From Clostridiales bacterium (GTDB lineage: Bacteria > Bacillota > Clostridia > Oscillospirales > Acutalibacteraceae), in NCBI GenBank assembly GCA_019415925.1, contig DXYG01000098.1, positions 1 to 8,323 on the forward strand: 8,323 nucleotides of DNA, read 5' to 3'. Below, one piece after another: positions 1-7,054 of this stretch. Each line of letters opens with the position of its first letter. Positions within the stretch are counted from its first letter, which is position 1. The position numbers and the translations under genes are program-made. Below the pieces are notes generated by a model. That model searched no databases. It had not been told where the DNA came from and saw only the letters and a program-made list of their open reading frames with translations.

Positions 1-33
1 ATAATATTTATCCTCTTTTTATTTTATATCTTT

Positions 34-56
34 TTGTATTGACTATACTAATACAA
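34..56. promoter_or_regulatory. Candidate operator dyad overlapping the promoter
   Basis: TTGTATT (34-40) and AATACAA (50-56) form a perfect 7-bp inverted repeat with a 9-bp spacer. The dyad overlaps the -35 hexamer and the promoter spacer of the downstream gene, which is where a repressor would act. Dyads of this kind are common at promoters controlled by GntR-family regulators in Clostridia, but no regulator gene is visible here, so the assignment is inference. Confidence 0.5.
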
Positions 57-67
57 TGTGGTAAAAT
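39..67 (+). promoter_or_regulatory. Sigma-A-type promoter for the small membrane protein gene
   Basis: TTGACT (39-44) and TAAAAT (62-67) are separated by exactly 17 bp. Transcription would start near 74, about 30 nt before the start codon. The hexamers each match the sigma-A consensus at five of six positions. Confidence 0.75.
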
Positions 68-105
68 CAAATTGAAAGATAACATTGAAAAAGAGGTGCT
101 AATTT

Positions 106-501
106 ATGAAAAAATATATTCTTCAAACAAAGGTATGGACTACGGTATACATTGTTACGCTTATACTTAATTACAGTCTGATTTTGTTTTCCGCTTTGCT
201 CTATCGTGGAGGTGCTTTGATAATTTATCCAATGCTTTTGATGACACAAGGTATATTAGCAGTTATAAATTGCTTAATTTCAAGAAAGATCTATCAATTT
301 ACAATTCTTTCCTTAAATCTCCTTATATCGACAATCATTGCAAATAATGTATTTTCACAACTTTATTCAAAAAACATTTGCGGTGGTTCGGAAGCAGAGC
401 TTCTCTATCGTTATGCTTTGACATTCGGCTGTATTTATGTTGTTATAATTTCTGTTCTTGCAATATTATTAAAGAAGATAATTTCAAAATATATGCATTA
501 A
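106..501 (+). CDS. Small four-helix membrane protein, function unknown
   Basis: This 131-aa protein is very hydrophobic, with four likely membrane helices at about residues 12-33, 38-59, 64-83 and 104-124. A short polar segment after helix 3 contains one Cys (92), and both ends are basic (MKKY at the start, KKIISK near the end). The ATG start is supported by an AGAGGTG ribosome binding site 7 nt upstream and a good promoter before it. A strong terminator follows 8 nt after the stop, so the gene is a single-gene unit or the last gene of one. I do not recognise the family. The dyad at the promoter resembles those in front of GntR-controlled transporter operons, so a permease-associated role is possible but unproven. 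It has no visible link to the mobile genes downstream. Confidence 0.75.
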   Translation: MKKYILQTKVWTTVYIVTLILNYSLILFSALLYRGGALIIYPMLLMTQGILAVINCLISRKIYQFTILSLNLLISTIIANNVFSQLYSKNICGGSEAELLYRYALTFGCIYVVIISVLAILLKKIISKYMH

Positions 502-508
502 TAAAGCC

Positions 509-555
509 AACAGGCATATACACTTTGCATACGCTTGGTGTATATGCCTGTTTTT
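509..555 (+). terminator. Rho-independent terminator after the membrane protein gene
   Basis: A perfect 15-bp stem (509-523 with 538-552, core CAGGCATATACAC) encloses a 14-nt loop and runs into TTTTT at 551-555. It lies 8 nt after the stop codon. The A run opposite the T run is too short to be sure of activity on the minus strand. Confidence 0.9.
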
Positions 556-628
556 ATACAGTAACTAAACGGTGCGTTTATTGTGCAAAGCAAGAATTTG
601 CTATATAATCTGAGTAAAGTTTAAATTT

Positions 629-981
629 ATGTTCCAATTAACAAAATTATACTGGCAATACAAAACTTTTCAAGGTGATAAAGAAACATTTACCTAACGG
701 AGAATATGAAGGTACTATACGCTGGGTTAAAGTACTTAATGGCAATGTACACTTCATAATTCTTGAACACGAAAGTGAAACACTCTTTGAAACCCAATGC
801 TTTTTATGGCAAATTAACGAAATCAGGCTTTACTGACTCAGATATTAAGTCACTCATAGTGAAAGATTTCGCTGATAGAATGGTTGATTTTACAATCGAA
901 AATGACGATGAAACAAATCAATCATTCTGCACAAAACTCGACTTTTATTTAGGCGGTTTTGGCGACGATGAATTTGAATAA
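629..981 (+). pseudogene. Decayed small gene of an old mobile element, frameshifted
   Basis: Coding-like sequence continues across three frames. The first piece starts at ATG 629 (MFQLTKLYW) and stops near 697. The second starts about GTG 675 and includes NGEYEGTIRWVKVLNGN. The third, from about 790 to the stop at 981, includes KSLIVKDFADRMVDFTIEN. Each piece is cut by a stop while the next frame goes on as plausible acidic, low-GC protein. This fits a gene of roughly 100-115 codons with at least one and perhaps two frameshifts. Its last codons overlap the start of the DUF927 gene by 14 bp, as in a translationally coupled operon. I do not recognise the family. The last 72 codons alone have no convincing start, so the gene is probably dead. 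Confidence 0.5.
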
Positions 982-1738
982 TAAACCATTCAACAACAAA
1001 AATCACCAAAATCTCTATGTTGAAGTACTAAAAAAGCTTATTAATTCAAAAACAGGAATCTGTTATTTACTCATAAGATTCTTGCATTCGCCCTCAATGT
1101 CAACATTGAGGGTGTTGCCCAGAAGTGATATTTACAATAACAGTAATATCCTGATTGACCTCGGTGCTGATGTCAGTGATTTGAAATCGCTTGTTAAAAG
1201 AATTTCACAGCAGGAAAGCCAGCTTGATATTTCGTATACACATACGGATATCGGCTGGAGCTACCTTGAAGAAAGAAAAGTTTTTCAAGGCAGCACTTCC
1301 TACCCCATTGAGTCTGAATATTCGGGAGAGATTGATATTACCCCCAAAGGCTCATATGCTGGTTGGCTGAAAACTGTTAAGGAATACGCTATGCCACAGG
1401 TTGCTCTGCAGCTTGCTGTTGTACTCGGTCTTTCAGCCGTAGCTGTAGGATTTTTAAAGGACGAATTTGATGGCAGTCTTTTTGTTCATCTATATGGTGC
1501 TTCGTCAAAGGGTAAAACAACCTTTGCAATGCTTGCCGTCAGCACAGCAGGAAATCCAAATCCGACTGATAAGAACACTTTGATGTCCGATTGGTCGGAT
1601 ACTGCCAATTACAGAATCAGTATGCTTGCTAATAACAACGGATACCCCGTTGTGTATGATGAGCTTTCAAAATGCAATCAAAAAGACATATCTGATTTCT
1701 GTTACAATGTTGCTAACGGCAGAGACAAGAGAAGTTAA
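968..1738 (+). pseudogene. DUF927-type P-loop protein, C-terminally truncated
   Basis: The fragment is 256 aa from ATG 968, a start that overlaps the end of the preceding gene. A weakly conserved N-terminal half is followed by a membrane-like or buried helix (about 148-164), a Walker A motif GASSKGKT (177-184) and a Walker B-like VVYDE (228-232). Together with the spacing and the ending NVANGRDKR, this matches the DUF927 family, helicase-like ATPases found in plasmids, integrative elements and phages, often near primase genes. Family members are usually much longer. Here the frame stops right where serine recombinase sequence begins, so the ATPase lacks its C-terminal part. A 22-bp palindrome interrupts the N-terminal half. 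It is most likely a non-functional relic. The family call is fairly secure, and the loss of function is inferred from the truncation. Confidence 0.7.
1091..1112. repeat. 22-bp palindrome inside the DUF927 relic
   Basis: CCCTCAATGT and ACATTGAGGG are perfect inverted repeats separated by only two bases. The surrounding residues (HSPSMSTLRVLP) fit poorly with the family, so this may be a small inserted palindrome. No function is evident. Confidence 0.5.
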
Positions 1739-2979
1739 AAAAGGACTTGATGTAATAGCTTCTCAAGGTCTGCATACAGGAGGACTTTCTCCCCTCGGAT
1801 ATGATGGTTTCAGAAAAAAGACTTGTAATCAATGAGAGTGAAGCAGAAATTGTAAGATTAATTTTTGACAGATATTCAAACGGCTACACTTACAACGATA
1901 TTGCAAAAGAATTGAACGCAAAAGGATATAAAACTAAAATCGGCAGAGAATTTACATCCGCTTCCCTCAACTCAATTCTAAATCAGCGAAAATACATAGG
2001 CGAATATGTTTATAACGGACGTTCATCAAAAAATATAAACGGTTCGTACAATTCACATAAAAATAAACCCGAAGAAGAAATAATCAGAATCCCCGATGCA
2101 GTTCCGAAGATTATTGATAAAAAAATCTTTGAAAAGGTTCAGCAACGACTTGAAATGAACAAAAGAAAAGCTGGTCACTATAAAAGTAAAAGTAACTATT
2201 TGTTATCGGGACTTATTGTTTGCGGCGAATGCGGTTTTCACTATCAAGGCAACACAAGAGCCGCTGGCAGAGGAAGTCAATCAATGTATTCATCATATCG
2301 TTGCGGTAAAAAGCAAAATCATAAGATAGGCTGCGGTAATTCTGAAATTGAGAAAAACCGTCTTGAAACATTCGTTCTTGAACAAATGCAAAAGTATTTG
2401 TTCAGCGACAACGCAATTAAAACAATAGTCAAACAAGTCAATGAATATAATATTTCAGTTTCTAAAAGCAAAGATTCCGATTTGGTATTATACGAAAAGC
2501 AACTCAATGAAATAAATAAGCAGATAAAAAATATTACGCTTGCAATCGCAAAGGGAGTAAATCAGGAGTTAATGATTGAACAGATAAAGTCGCTTGATTC
2601 ATCAAAAAAGGACTTGGAAAAGCGAATTGAAGAAAGCAAAATTACTGCATTTCCGCCTATTGTCGAGGAAGATGTCCGAAAGGCTCTTTCTAAATTTAAA
2701 GAGTTTATGGAAGAAAACAACTATATTGAATGCAAGAATTTCATCAATCAATACATTGACAAAATAATAGTATATAGAGATAAGGTCGAAGTCACTTTCA
2801 AAGTGGCTTCGGCTATTTTTAATGCTTCTTTTCCTGATGATAAAAGCGGAATGTTGAAAATCATAATAGAAATTTCTCGTACAGAATTAAAATCTCTTCC
2901 AAAACAACGGCGAAAAGTACCTGCAAACGGTCAATTCGGGGAATCATACTTAAAACAATATCAAATTGCAATATTATAA
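1711..2979 (+). pseudogene. Large serine recombinase remnant, no catalytic domain, frameshifted
   Basis: The visible parts are the Recombinase domain (motifs REVKKGLD, GLHTGG, PLGYD, then INESEAEIVRLIFDRY and the NQRKYIGEYVYNG segment) and a zinc ribbon (CGECG, later YRC and GC). A coiled coil follows at about residues 228-282 of the 392-codon reading frame beginning at 1801. Intact large serine recombinases start with a resolvase-type catalytic domain of about 140 residues holding the nucleophilic Ser. That domain is absent, because the sequence upstream is DUF927. One extra G at 1806 or 1807 breaks the frame: removing it restores PLGYDVSEKRLVINE. An ATG at 1801 opens the downstream frame but has no ribosome binding site. 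The gene therefore cannot make an active recombinase. It marks an old phage or integrative element at this locus. Confidence 0.85.
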
Positions 2980-3195
2980 AAGTCGAGTGCCTCGACACGC
3001 AGTTCGAGCAGAAAGGTTGATGTTACAAAACCTATTTTTCCCGACCATATACAAGCTATTATCTTTAGAATAAATTATTCCCCACTTTATTTCATATAAA
3101 ACGGGGAAATATTCGGGGAAAATGACTTGAAATGACAAAATCACGAATATTGAGCGTGATTTCATTTGTAATAACTGCTATACTCTAAAACAAAA
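2980..3195. other. Non-coding stretch with short repeats beside the relic
   Basis: No convincing gene is seen on either strand. GGGGAAA occurs twice on the plus strand (3103-3109 and 3115-3121, 12 bp apart) and its inverse TTCCCC once (3078-3083). AAATCACG (3138-3145) and CGTGATTT (3155-3162) form an 8-bp hairpin, extended by AATG (3131-3134) with CATT (3163-3166). There is no T run after the hairpin, so it is not a typical terminator. The stretch is probably the end or flank of the older element. Confidence 0.4.
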
Positions 3196-3236
3196 AATCC
3201 ACAGTTTTTCAGCAAATTTGCATAAAACTGTGGATT
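3192..3236 (-). terminator. Terminator reading leftward, after the integrase or a former tRNA
   Basis: A perfect 13-bp stem (AATCCACAGTTTT at 3196-3208 with 3224-3236) has a 15-nt loop. Reading on the minus strand it is followed by TTTT from 3195 down. It lies beyond the putative attachment site, so it may originally have ended a tRNA transcript and now ends the integrase transcript. Confidence 0.75.
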
Positions 3237-3239
3237 GAG

Positions 3240-3252
3240 TGGTCGAGGTGAC
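3240..3252 (-). other. Putative attachment site core, tRNA 3'-end-like
   Basis: On the minus strand this reads GTCACCTCGACCA: a 7-base acceptor strand (CACCTCG), a discriminator A, and an encoded CCA, like the 3' end of a tRNA gene. A terminator begins 4 nt later. Tyrosine integrases of integrative elements commonly use tRNA 3' ends, and this site lies 60 bp from the end of the integrase gene. The rest of the tRNA (T arm with GTTC) is not present, as expected at the element end away from the intact tRNA. No second copy of the core occurs in the window, so the other end lies outside it. Confidence 0.5.
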
Positions 3253-3288
3253 CTTGACAAGTGGCTTAAATACTGGGGTTTGAGGGGG

Positions 3289-3311
3289 TGACTGTCTATC
3301 TGACTGTCTAT
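3289..3311. repeat. Two 11-bp direct repeats, candidate integrase arm sites
   Basis: TGACTGTCTAT occurs at 3289-3299 and 3301-3311, one base apart, between the putative core site and the integrase stop codon. Integrases of the Tn916 family have an N-terminal domain that binds 11-bp direct repeats near the element ends. Size, number and position fit this role, but binding is inferred. Confidence 0.6.
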
Positions 3312-3312
3312 T

Positions 3313-4467
3313 TTACGCAATCTGTAAATTGTTCGCTTTCATATACTCGCTGACAGTTTTCAAGTGCTGATTTTCGTACTTTTCAAAGCAGTCGCAATAT
3401 ACATTCAGCGTGATTGAAATATCGCTGTGTCCGAGTATTCTCTGCAACACCTTTGCAGGCATTCCGCTTTCAATGCATCTCGTTGCGTATGTATGCCGCA
3501 GTGAATGAAAATCGACTTTGCCTTCAACGTTCTTGTCAGTAATATCGTATTTCTTCATAATGTTTGAATACTGATAGTTTACCTGATTCGTTGTGACAGG
3601 CTTGCCTGTGCTCGACACAAAAAGCAATCCGCTTGTTCTGTCACCGATACAGCCTTTGAGAAATTCGGCAACGTTATCGTCAATGTACAATGTCCTCATT
3701 CCCGATGCCGTCTTTGTTTCCGTAACCGCAGTCGTTCCGTTCGCACCTCTTGAAATTGTCTTGTTCACACGTATTGTTTTGTCGGCAAGGTTTATGTCCT
3801 CAACATTGAGTGCACATATTTCACCGCCACGCATACCTGTGAACATCGACAAAAGCATAATGTCCGAATAACGCACCTCGTTGTTTTTGAGCACGTCAAG
3901 CAGCTTAGCCTGTTCATCAACCGTCAAGCCTCTGACTTTAACCTTCTTTTGCCTTGACTTCGGCGGTTTGATTTCAGCAAGTGGACTTTCAATCACAATC
4001 TTCCTGCGAACTGCTTTTCTGAACACCCACTTGAACATCTGATACATTTTATCAAGACTCGATTGCGAATAGTCAATCTTTGAAATGAAAAATGCTTTTA
4101 TATCATCCTCGGTAATATCCTGCAATTCCTTGTCGGAGATTGACGACATCATTTTGAGCGTTTCCATTTTTCTGTCGTAGCTTGACTGCCTTATTTCATT
4201 CAGAGCCAGCTGTTCTTCAATCATTTTTTCGGCGTATGCATAAAATTCGGTGTTGTCCTTTTCTATGTATTCACCGCAAAGTGACTTGCGTTCAATTTCT
4301 TTGAGTCTGTCCGAAACCTCGGTTTTCGTTCTGCCGTAAACAGTTTTCGTCTTTTGTTTGCCGTTACCGGCAGCAACGGTTATCTGCCCAGCATAACGCT
4401 TTCTGCTTTCAAGGTAATATATAGAACCCGTGCCCTTCGGTCTTCTTTTGTTGGATTTTTGTTTCAC
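3313..4467 (-). CDS. int: Tyrosine recombinase (integrase), Tn916 family
   Basis: This 384-aa integrase cuts and rejoins DNA at attachment sites to insert and excise the element. In order it has a basic N-terminal arm-binding domain (about 1-65, with GTGSIYYLESRKRYAGQ), a SAM-like core-binding domain (about 70-165) and the catalytic domain (about 175-375). All expected active-site residues can be read: Arg213 (GMRGGEI), Lys252, His321 and Arg324 (HSLRHTYAT), His347 (LGHSDI) and Tyr357 (LNVYCD). Length is normal for the family. Translation starts at GTG 4467, set by an AAGGAGG site 7 nt upstream; there is no ATG nearby. It has its own promoter in the gap after xis, so integrase can be made without the upstream operon. 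Its 3' end faces the putative attachment site and repeats. It appears intact and is probably active. Confidence 0.95.
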   Translation of the reverse strand: MKQKSNKRRPKGTGSIYYLESRKRYAGQITVAAGNGKQKTKTVYGRTKTEVSDRLKEIERKSLCGEYIEKDNTEFYAYAEKMIEEQLALNEIRQSSYDRKMETLKMMSSISDKELQDITEDDIKAFFISKIDYSQSSLDKMYQMFKWVFRKAVRRKIVIESPLAEIKPPKSRQKKVKVRGLTVDEQAKLLDVLKNNEVRYSDIMLLSMFTGMRGGEICALNVEDINLADKTIRVNKTISRGANGTTAVTETKTASGMRTLYIDDNVAEFLKGCIGDRTSGLLFVSSTGKPVTTNQVNYQYSNIMKKYDITDKNVEGKVDFHSLRHTYATRCIESGMPAKVLQRILGHSDISITLNVYCDCFEKYENQHLKTVSEYMKANNLQIA

Positions 4468-4517
4468 GTTTTTCCTCCTTTTCCGACCGCAGACACATAA
4501 GGAATTCCGCTGTTTTT

Positions 4518-4546
4518 ATTGTACAGCGCAACCCCTTTTGTGTCAA
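4518..4546 (-). promoter_or_regulatory. Strong sigma-A promoter for the integrase gene
   Basis: On the minus strand, TTGACA (4546-4541) and TACAAT (4523-4518) are separated by 17 bp. The -35 is a perfect consensus match and the -10 has one mismatch. It lies in the 93-bp gap between xis and int, giving a leader of about 45 nt before the GTG. Confidence 0.85.
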
Positions 4547-4560
4547 CACGGAAATGTAGT

Positions 4561-4737
4561 TTATATTCTTCTGTTTTTGCTCCAGTCAATGAAAGCCTGT
4601 TCATTGACCTTCAGATTTTTGCCCACTCTGATTAACGGAAAATCAGTCCTGTGCATTATATTTCTTGCAGTCGGCAAAGAGCAATCAAGCATCTTTGCAA
4701 CTTCTTTTGTTCCTATAAAATTGGTTTCTTTGCTCAT
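4561..4737 (-). CDS. xis: Excisionase, small winged-helix DNA-binding protein
   Basis: This 58-aa protein belongs to the MerR-like excisionase family typified by Tn916 Xis. The visible signature is FIGTKEVAKMLDCSLPTARN (helix-turn-helix, about 7-27) followed by a wing with FPLIRVGKNLKVN and a C-terminal AFIDW. Such proteins bend DNA at the element end and push the integrase toward excision. The ATG at 4737 is chosen because an AAGGTGG site lies 4 nt upstream and the homology begins there; longer upstream frames overlap ftsK. Its start comes one base after the ftsK stop codon, so the two are translationally coupled. xis is thus made with the rep-ftsK operon, while int can be made alone. That arrangement would favour excision only when the transfer and replication operon is on. 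Confidence 0.9.
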   Translation of the reverse strand: MSKETNFIGTKEVAKMLDCSLPTARNIMHRTDFPLIRVGKNLKVNEQAFIDWSKNRRI

Positions 4738-4738
4738 T

Positions 4739-6058
4739 TTACCACCTTCTCTCATCGAACCAATAAGCCTGAAAAAGCACATCGTGATTATCGAGGAATC
4801 GACCCTGTGCATTTTTTGGAACTCTGTCATTTGCGTCTGCTTTATCAAGTATGATTTGCGAAAGAATATTGTCTGCTCTTCCGCACACACGATAATCTAT
4901 GTTGTTTTTGATTTGCCCCGACAGTATATTTGCATCGGGACGTTGTGTGGCAAGTATAATGTGTATACCAAAGGCTCGTCCTTGCCTTGCGATGACTGAT
5001 AAAAGATTTTCTGTTTTTTGTACAACAGTCTTGTCTTCTTTGGACAGTCCTGTTTTATCAAGCACTTCGGCTATTTCATCACAGGCAAGAATTATTCTGT
5101 TGAGCCTTTTGGTAGTAATTTTGTTGTATTCATCTATATTCGGGCAAGCACTTTCTTTCAATAAAATCTTGCGGTGTTTCAATTCGCTAACTATCGTTTC
5201 AAGTATTTCCGTCAACTCGTCAGGTTCTGTAATAATCTCGCACTTCTCGTGCCATACAGGCGGAAAATCAACTCCGCCCTTGAAGTCGGCTATGTACACT
5301 TCTGCGCCCTTTTTAACGCATTGCATAAGGAGCAGCTTGAGCAAAACACTCTTGCCCGAACCTGTCGAACCGCCTATCAGAATATGCGGAATTTTTACAA
5401 GGTCAACGGTTATACGATTTGTAAGACTTTCACCAAAAACAAGTTTAAAGCTCATTTTGTCAAGAAATTTATCATTCCAGTTAATTCTGTCGGGGAGCTT
5501 GTAATTTCCGTTTACGGCATACATCAGTACCGTTCTGCTGTTTTTGCCTTCCTCAAAACGGTCTATCTTTAAATTCAATGCTGATTCGAGTTCTTCTATG
5601 CTGTCCTGCCATAGGCTGAACGGTATTCCCAGCATATGAAATTCATATATGTTTAATCGTTCGTTTTCTCTGCTGTTTGTCCTTGATAACAGCAAGGGTG
5701 CTTCGCCAGTATGATTTACAAGTCCCGCTCTCTTAAAATTATCGCTCATTTGCTTAGCGTGAGGGGGCACACCCATTACAAAAACTAATAAAAGCAATAA
5801 AAATGTTGCTAAGGCAAATACTGTAACTATAATCAAGCTTTCGAGAAATCCGTTCAAATTCGGAAAAATTGTGTTTGGTTTTGGAAGTAACAGAATTAAA
5901 CAAGCCGCAGTAAGAATTAAAGCAACAAGAAAAATAACAAAAAATACTGTTTTTCCCTTTGATTTTGAAATGTTTTTAAGACCATTTTTTATATAAATTA
6001 ATACTATCTTTCTATTCCAGTTGCTGTGGATTATTTCCTTTTTCCTTTGGTCAATCAT
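4739..6058 (-). CDS. FtsK/SpoIIIE-type membrane-anchored DNA translocase
   Basis: This 439-aa protein has two membrane helices (about 38-59 and 73-95), a linker of about 110 residues and one FtsK/SpoIIIE ATPase domain (about 200-435). The ATPase shows Walker A GGSTGSGKS (229-237), the ADFKGGVDF segment (257-265), Walker B RIILACDE (321-328) and ATQRPDANILSGQIKNN (370-386). The DNA-orienting gamma domain of chromosomal FtsK and the long N-terminal membrane region are missing. Small FtsK-like proteins serve as coupling proteins in Tn916-type elements (Orf21/TcpA) and as the sole double-stranded DNA pump (TraB) in actinomycete elements. Translation is coupled to rep: ATGATTGA is shared by the rep stop and this start, with AAAGGTG upstream. 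The likely role is moving element DNA across the membrane during transfer. The family is certain and the transfer role is inferred. Confidence 0.92.
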   Translation of the reverse strand: MIDQRKKEIIHSNWNRKIVLIYIKNGLKNISKSKGKTVFFVIFLVALILTAACLILLLPKPNTIFPNLNGFLESLIIVTVFALATFLLLLLVFVMGVPPHAKQMSDNFKRAGLVNHTGEAPLLLSRTNSRENERLNIYEFHMLGIPFSLWQDSIEELESALNLKIDRFEEGKNSRTVLMYAVNGNYKLPDRINWNDKFLDKMSFKLVFGESLTNRITVDLVKIPHILIGGSTGSGKSVLLKLLLMQCVKKGAEVYIADFKGGVDFPPVWHEKCEIITEPDELTEILETIVSELKHRKILLKESACPNIDEYNKITTKRLNRIILACDEIAEVLDKTGLSKEDKTVVQKTENLLSVIARQGRAFGIHIILATQRPDANILSGQIKNNIDYRVCGRADNILSQIILDKADANDRVPKNAQGRFLDNHDVLFQAYWFDERRW

Positions 6059-7016
6059 TGTCTATCACCTTTGGTTCGTTGAGTACATCACTTGAAAACG
6101 TACCGTCATCAGAATACCGCTCAATAAAATTTATTCTTCTCAGGAAAGCAAGCCAGGTTTCAGGCTTTGAAATTTGAATATCGACATACTGATTCTCAAT
6201 GGGAATATTTGAGGTTATGTAAACTTTCGTATAACAAGCGACACGGTCATAATATCTTGCAGGGAGCATAAGAGGGTAAATATCGAGATAATTTAGCATT
6301 TCCTCGATGGGTATCTGACCGGCGAATTCTTCGAATACAAGGACTGATTGACCGTTGTATCCGTCAAACAAAGCAGGATTTCCTTTTTTGTAGGATGTTA
6401 TTCGGCAGATATCTGAAGCGTTATTGTTTCTAAAAATACTTCTTGTTTTGCCTGTTCCTGTTTTGCCAGAAATATAGGTCACAATTACATTCCTTTTAGC
6501 TTCCCTGAATTTATCCTCCAGAAACGTCTGTCGAATCAAGCCTATATCTTTGCTCCTGAAGCCGAAGTTTGGGTGGTTCTTTATTATTTGATAAGTTGAA
6601 CAGCCATTCTCGATTTCTTCAATCAGTTCAGCCATTTCAGGACTTTTTTCAGTGCAAGGTTTTGGGATTTCGCCGTATTCCTCGAATGTATCAGGCAGTT
6701 TTGTTTTTTCCTTTTCGGAACCAATCCACTTGCCTGATTTTTGAATATACTCACGATTTTCCCGGACAGTTCCGTCAACCTTGTCAATGTGAGCGGTTGG
6801 AAATCTGCTTTTAAGAGTTGAAAATCTTATGGGCGATTTGGAATAAATGAAAATATGAGTGTGAAGTGTGCCGGTTTCGGCAATTTCATCAGAAAGGCAG
6901 AAATATGTAGGCTTAAACAGACCGACTATTCTTCGGATTTCTGCGTGATTCAAATTACTGTTTTGTGGATTATTTATTGTTAGCAGCCACTTTCTGCTCT
7001 GAGATTTTTCATTCAT
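6051..7016 (-). CDS. rep: CRESS-DNA-virus-like Rep: HUH endonuclease fused to SF3 helicase
   Basis: This 321-aa rolling-circle replication initiator resembles circovirus and geminivirus Reps. The HUH nuclease domain (about 8-115) shows motif I WLLTINNP (10-17), motif II LHTHIF with metal-binding His52 and His54, and motif III YIQK with catalytic Tyr90 and Lys93. The superfamily 3 helicase domain (about 175-300) shows Walker A GKTGTGKT (184-191), the diagnostic FDGYNGQ stretch, Walker B VLVFEEF (225-231) and motif C ITSN (267-270). The Walker B has EE where viral Reps usually have DD. The ATG at 7016 is chosen because AAAGGAGG precedes it by 10 nt and homology starts within ten residues. An origin-like hairpin lies 45 nt upstream on the same strand. 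CRESS-type Reps are known in phytoplasma plasmids and some integrated bacterial elements. It should nick, unwind and re-ligate the element, and might also act as relaxase. Confidence 0.95.
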   Translation of the reverse strand: MNEKSQSRKWLLTINNPQNSNLNHAEIRRIVGLFKPTYFCLSDEIAETGTLHTHIFIYSKSPIRFSTLKSRFPTAHIDKVDGTVRENREYIQKSGKWIGSEKEKTKLPDTFEEYGEIPKPCTEKSPEMAELIEEIENGCSTYQIIKNHPNFGFRSKDIGLIRQTFLEDKFREAKRNVIVTYISGKTGTGKTRSIFRNNNASDICRITSYKKGNPALFDGYNGQSVLVFEEFAGQIPIEEMLNYLDIYPLMLPARYYDRVACYTKVYITSNIPIENQYVDIQISKPETWLAFLRRINFIERYSDDGTFSSDVLNEPKVIDND

Positions 7017-7031
7017 TGCGCAGCAACCTCC

Positions 7032-7054
7032 TTTGCTACCGCTACATTTGCTAC
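7032..7054. repeat. Short iterons beside the origin hairpin
   Basis: TTTGCTAC occurs at 7032-7039 and 7047-7054, and the core GCTAC also at 7041-7045, giving three GCTAC copies in 20 bp. The last copy enters the hairpin arm. CCGCTAC (7039-7045) is matched by its inverse GTAGCGG (7077-7083) across the hairpin. Circovirus and geminivirus Reps recognise short repeats next to the stem-loop, so these are candidate Rep binding sites. They also lie just upstream of the rep ribosome binding site. Confidence 0.6.

Noticed and set aside
763..981. 72-aa frame as an intact gene
   Set aside because: No proper start or ribosome binding site, and coding-like sequence continues upstream in another frame. 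Called a pseudogene instead.
2974..3165. 63-aa minus-strand frame after the recombinase relic
   Set aside because: No ribosome binding site or recognisable motif, and it crosses a hairpin and repeats. Treated as non-coding.
3240..3312. A complete tRNA gene at the element end
   Set aside because: Only the acceptor end resembles a tRNA. There is no T-arm GTTC or anticodon stem next to it.
4561..4890. 109-aa version of the excisionase starting at 4890
   Set aside because: It overlaps ftsK by about 150 bp, and the added residues show no homology. ATG 4737 has a good ribosome binding site.
4430..5572. Plus-strand open frames of 130-200 codons opposite int, xis and ftsK
   Set aside because: They lie antisense to clearly recognised genes, have no ribosome binding sites and give unlikely compositions. 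They are shadows.
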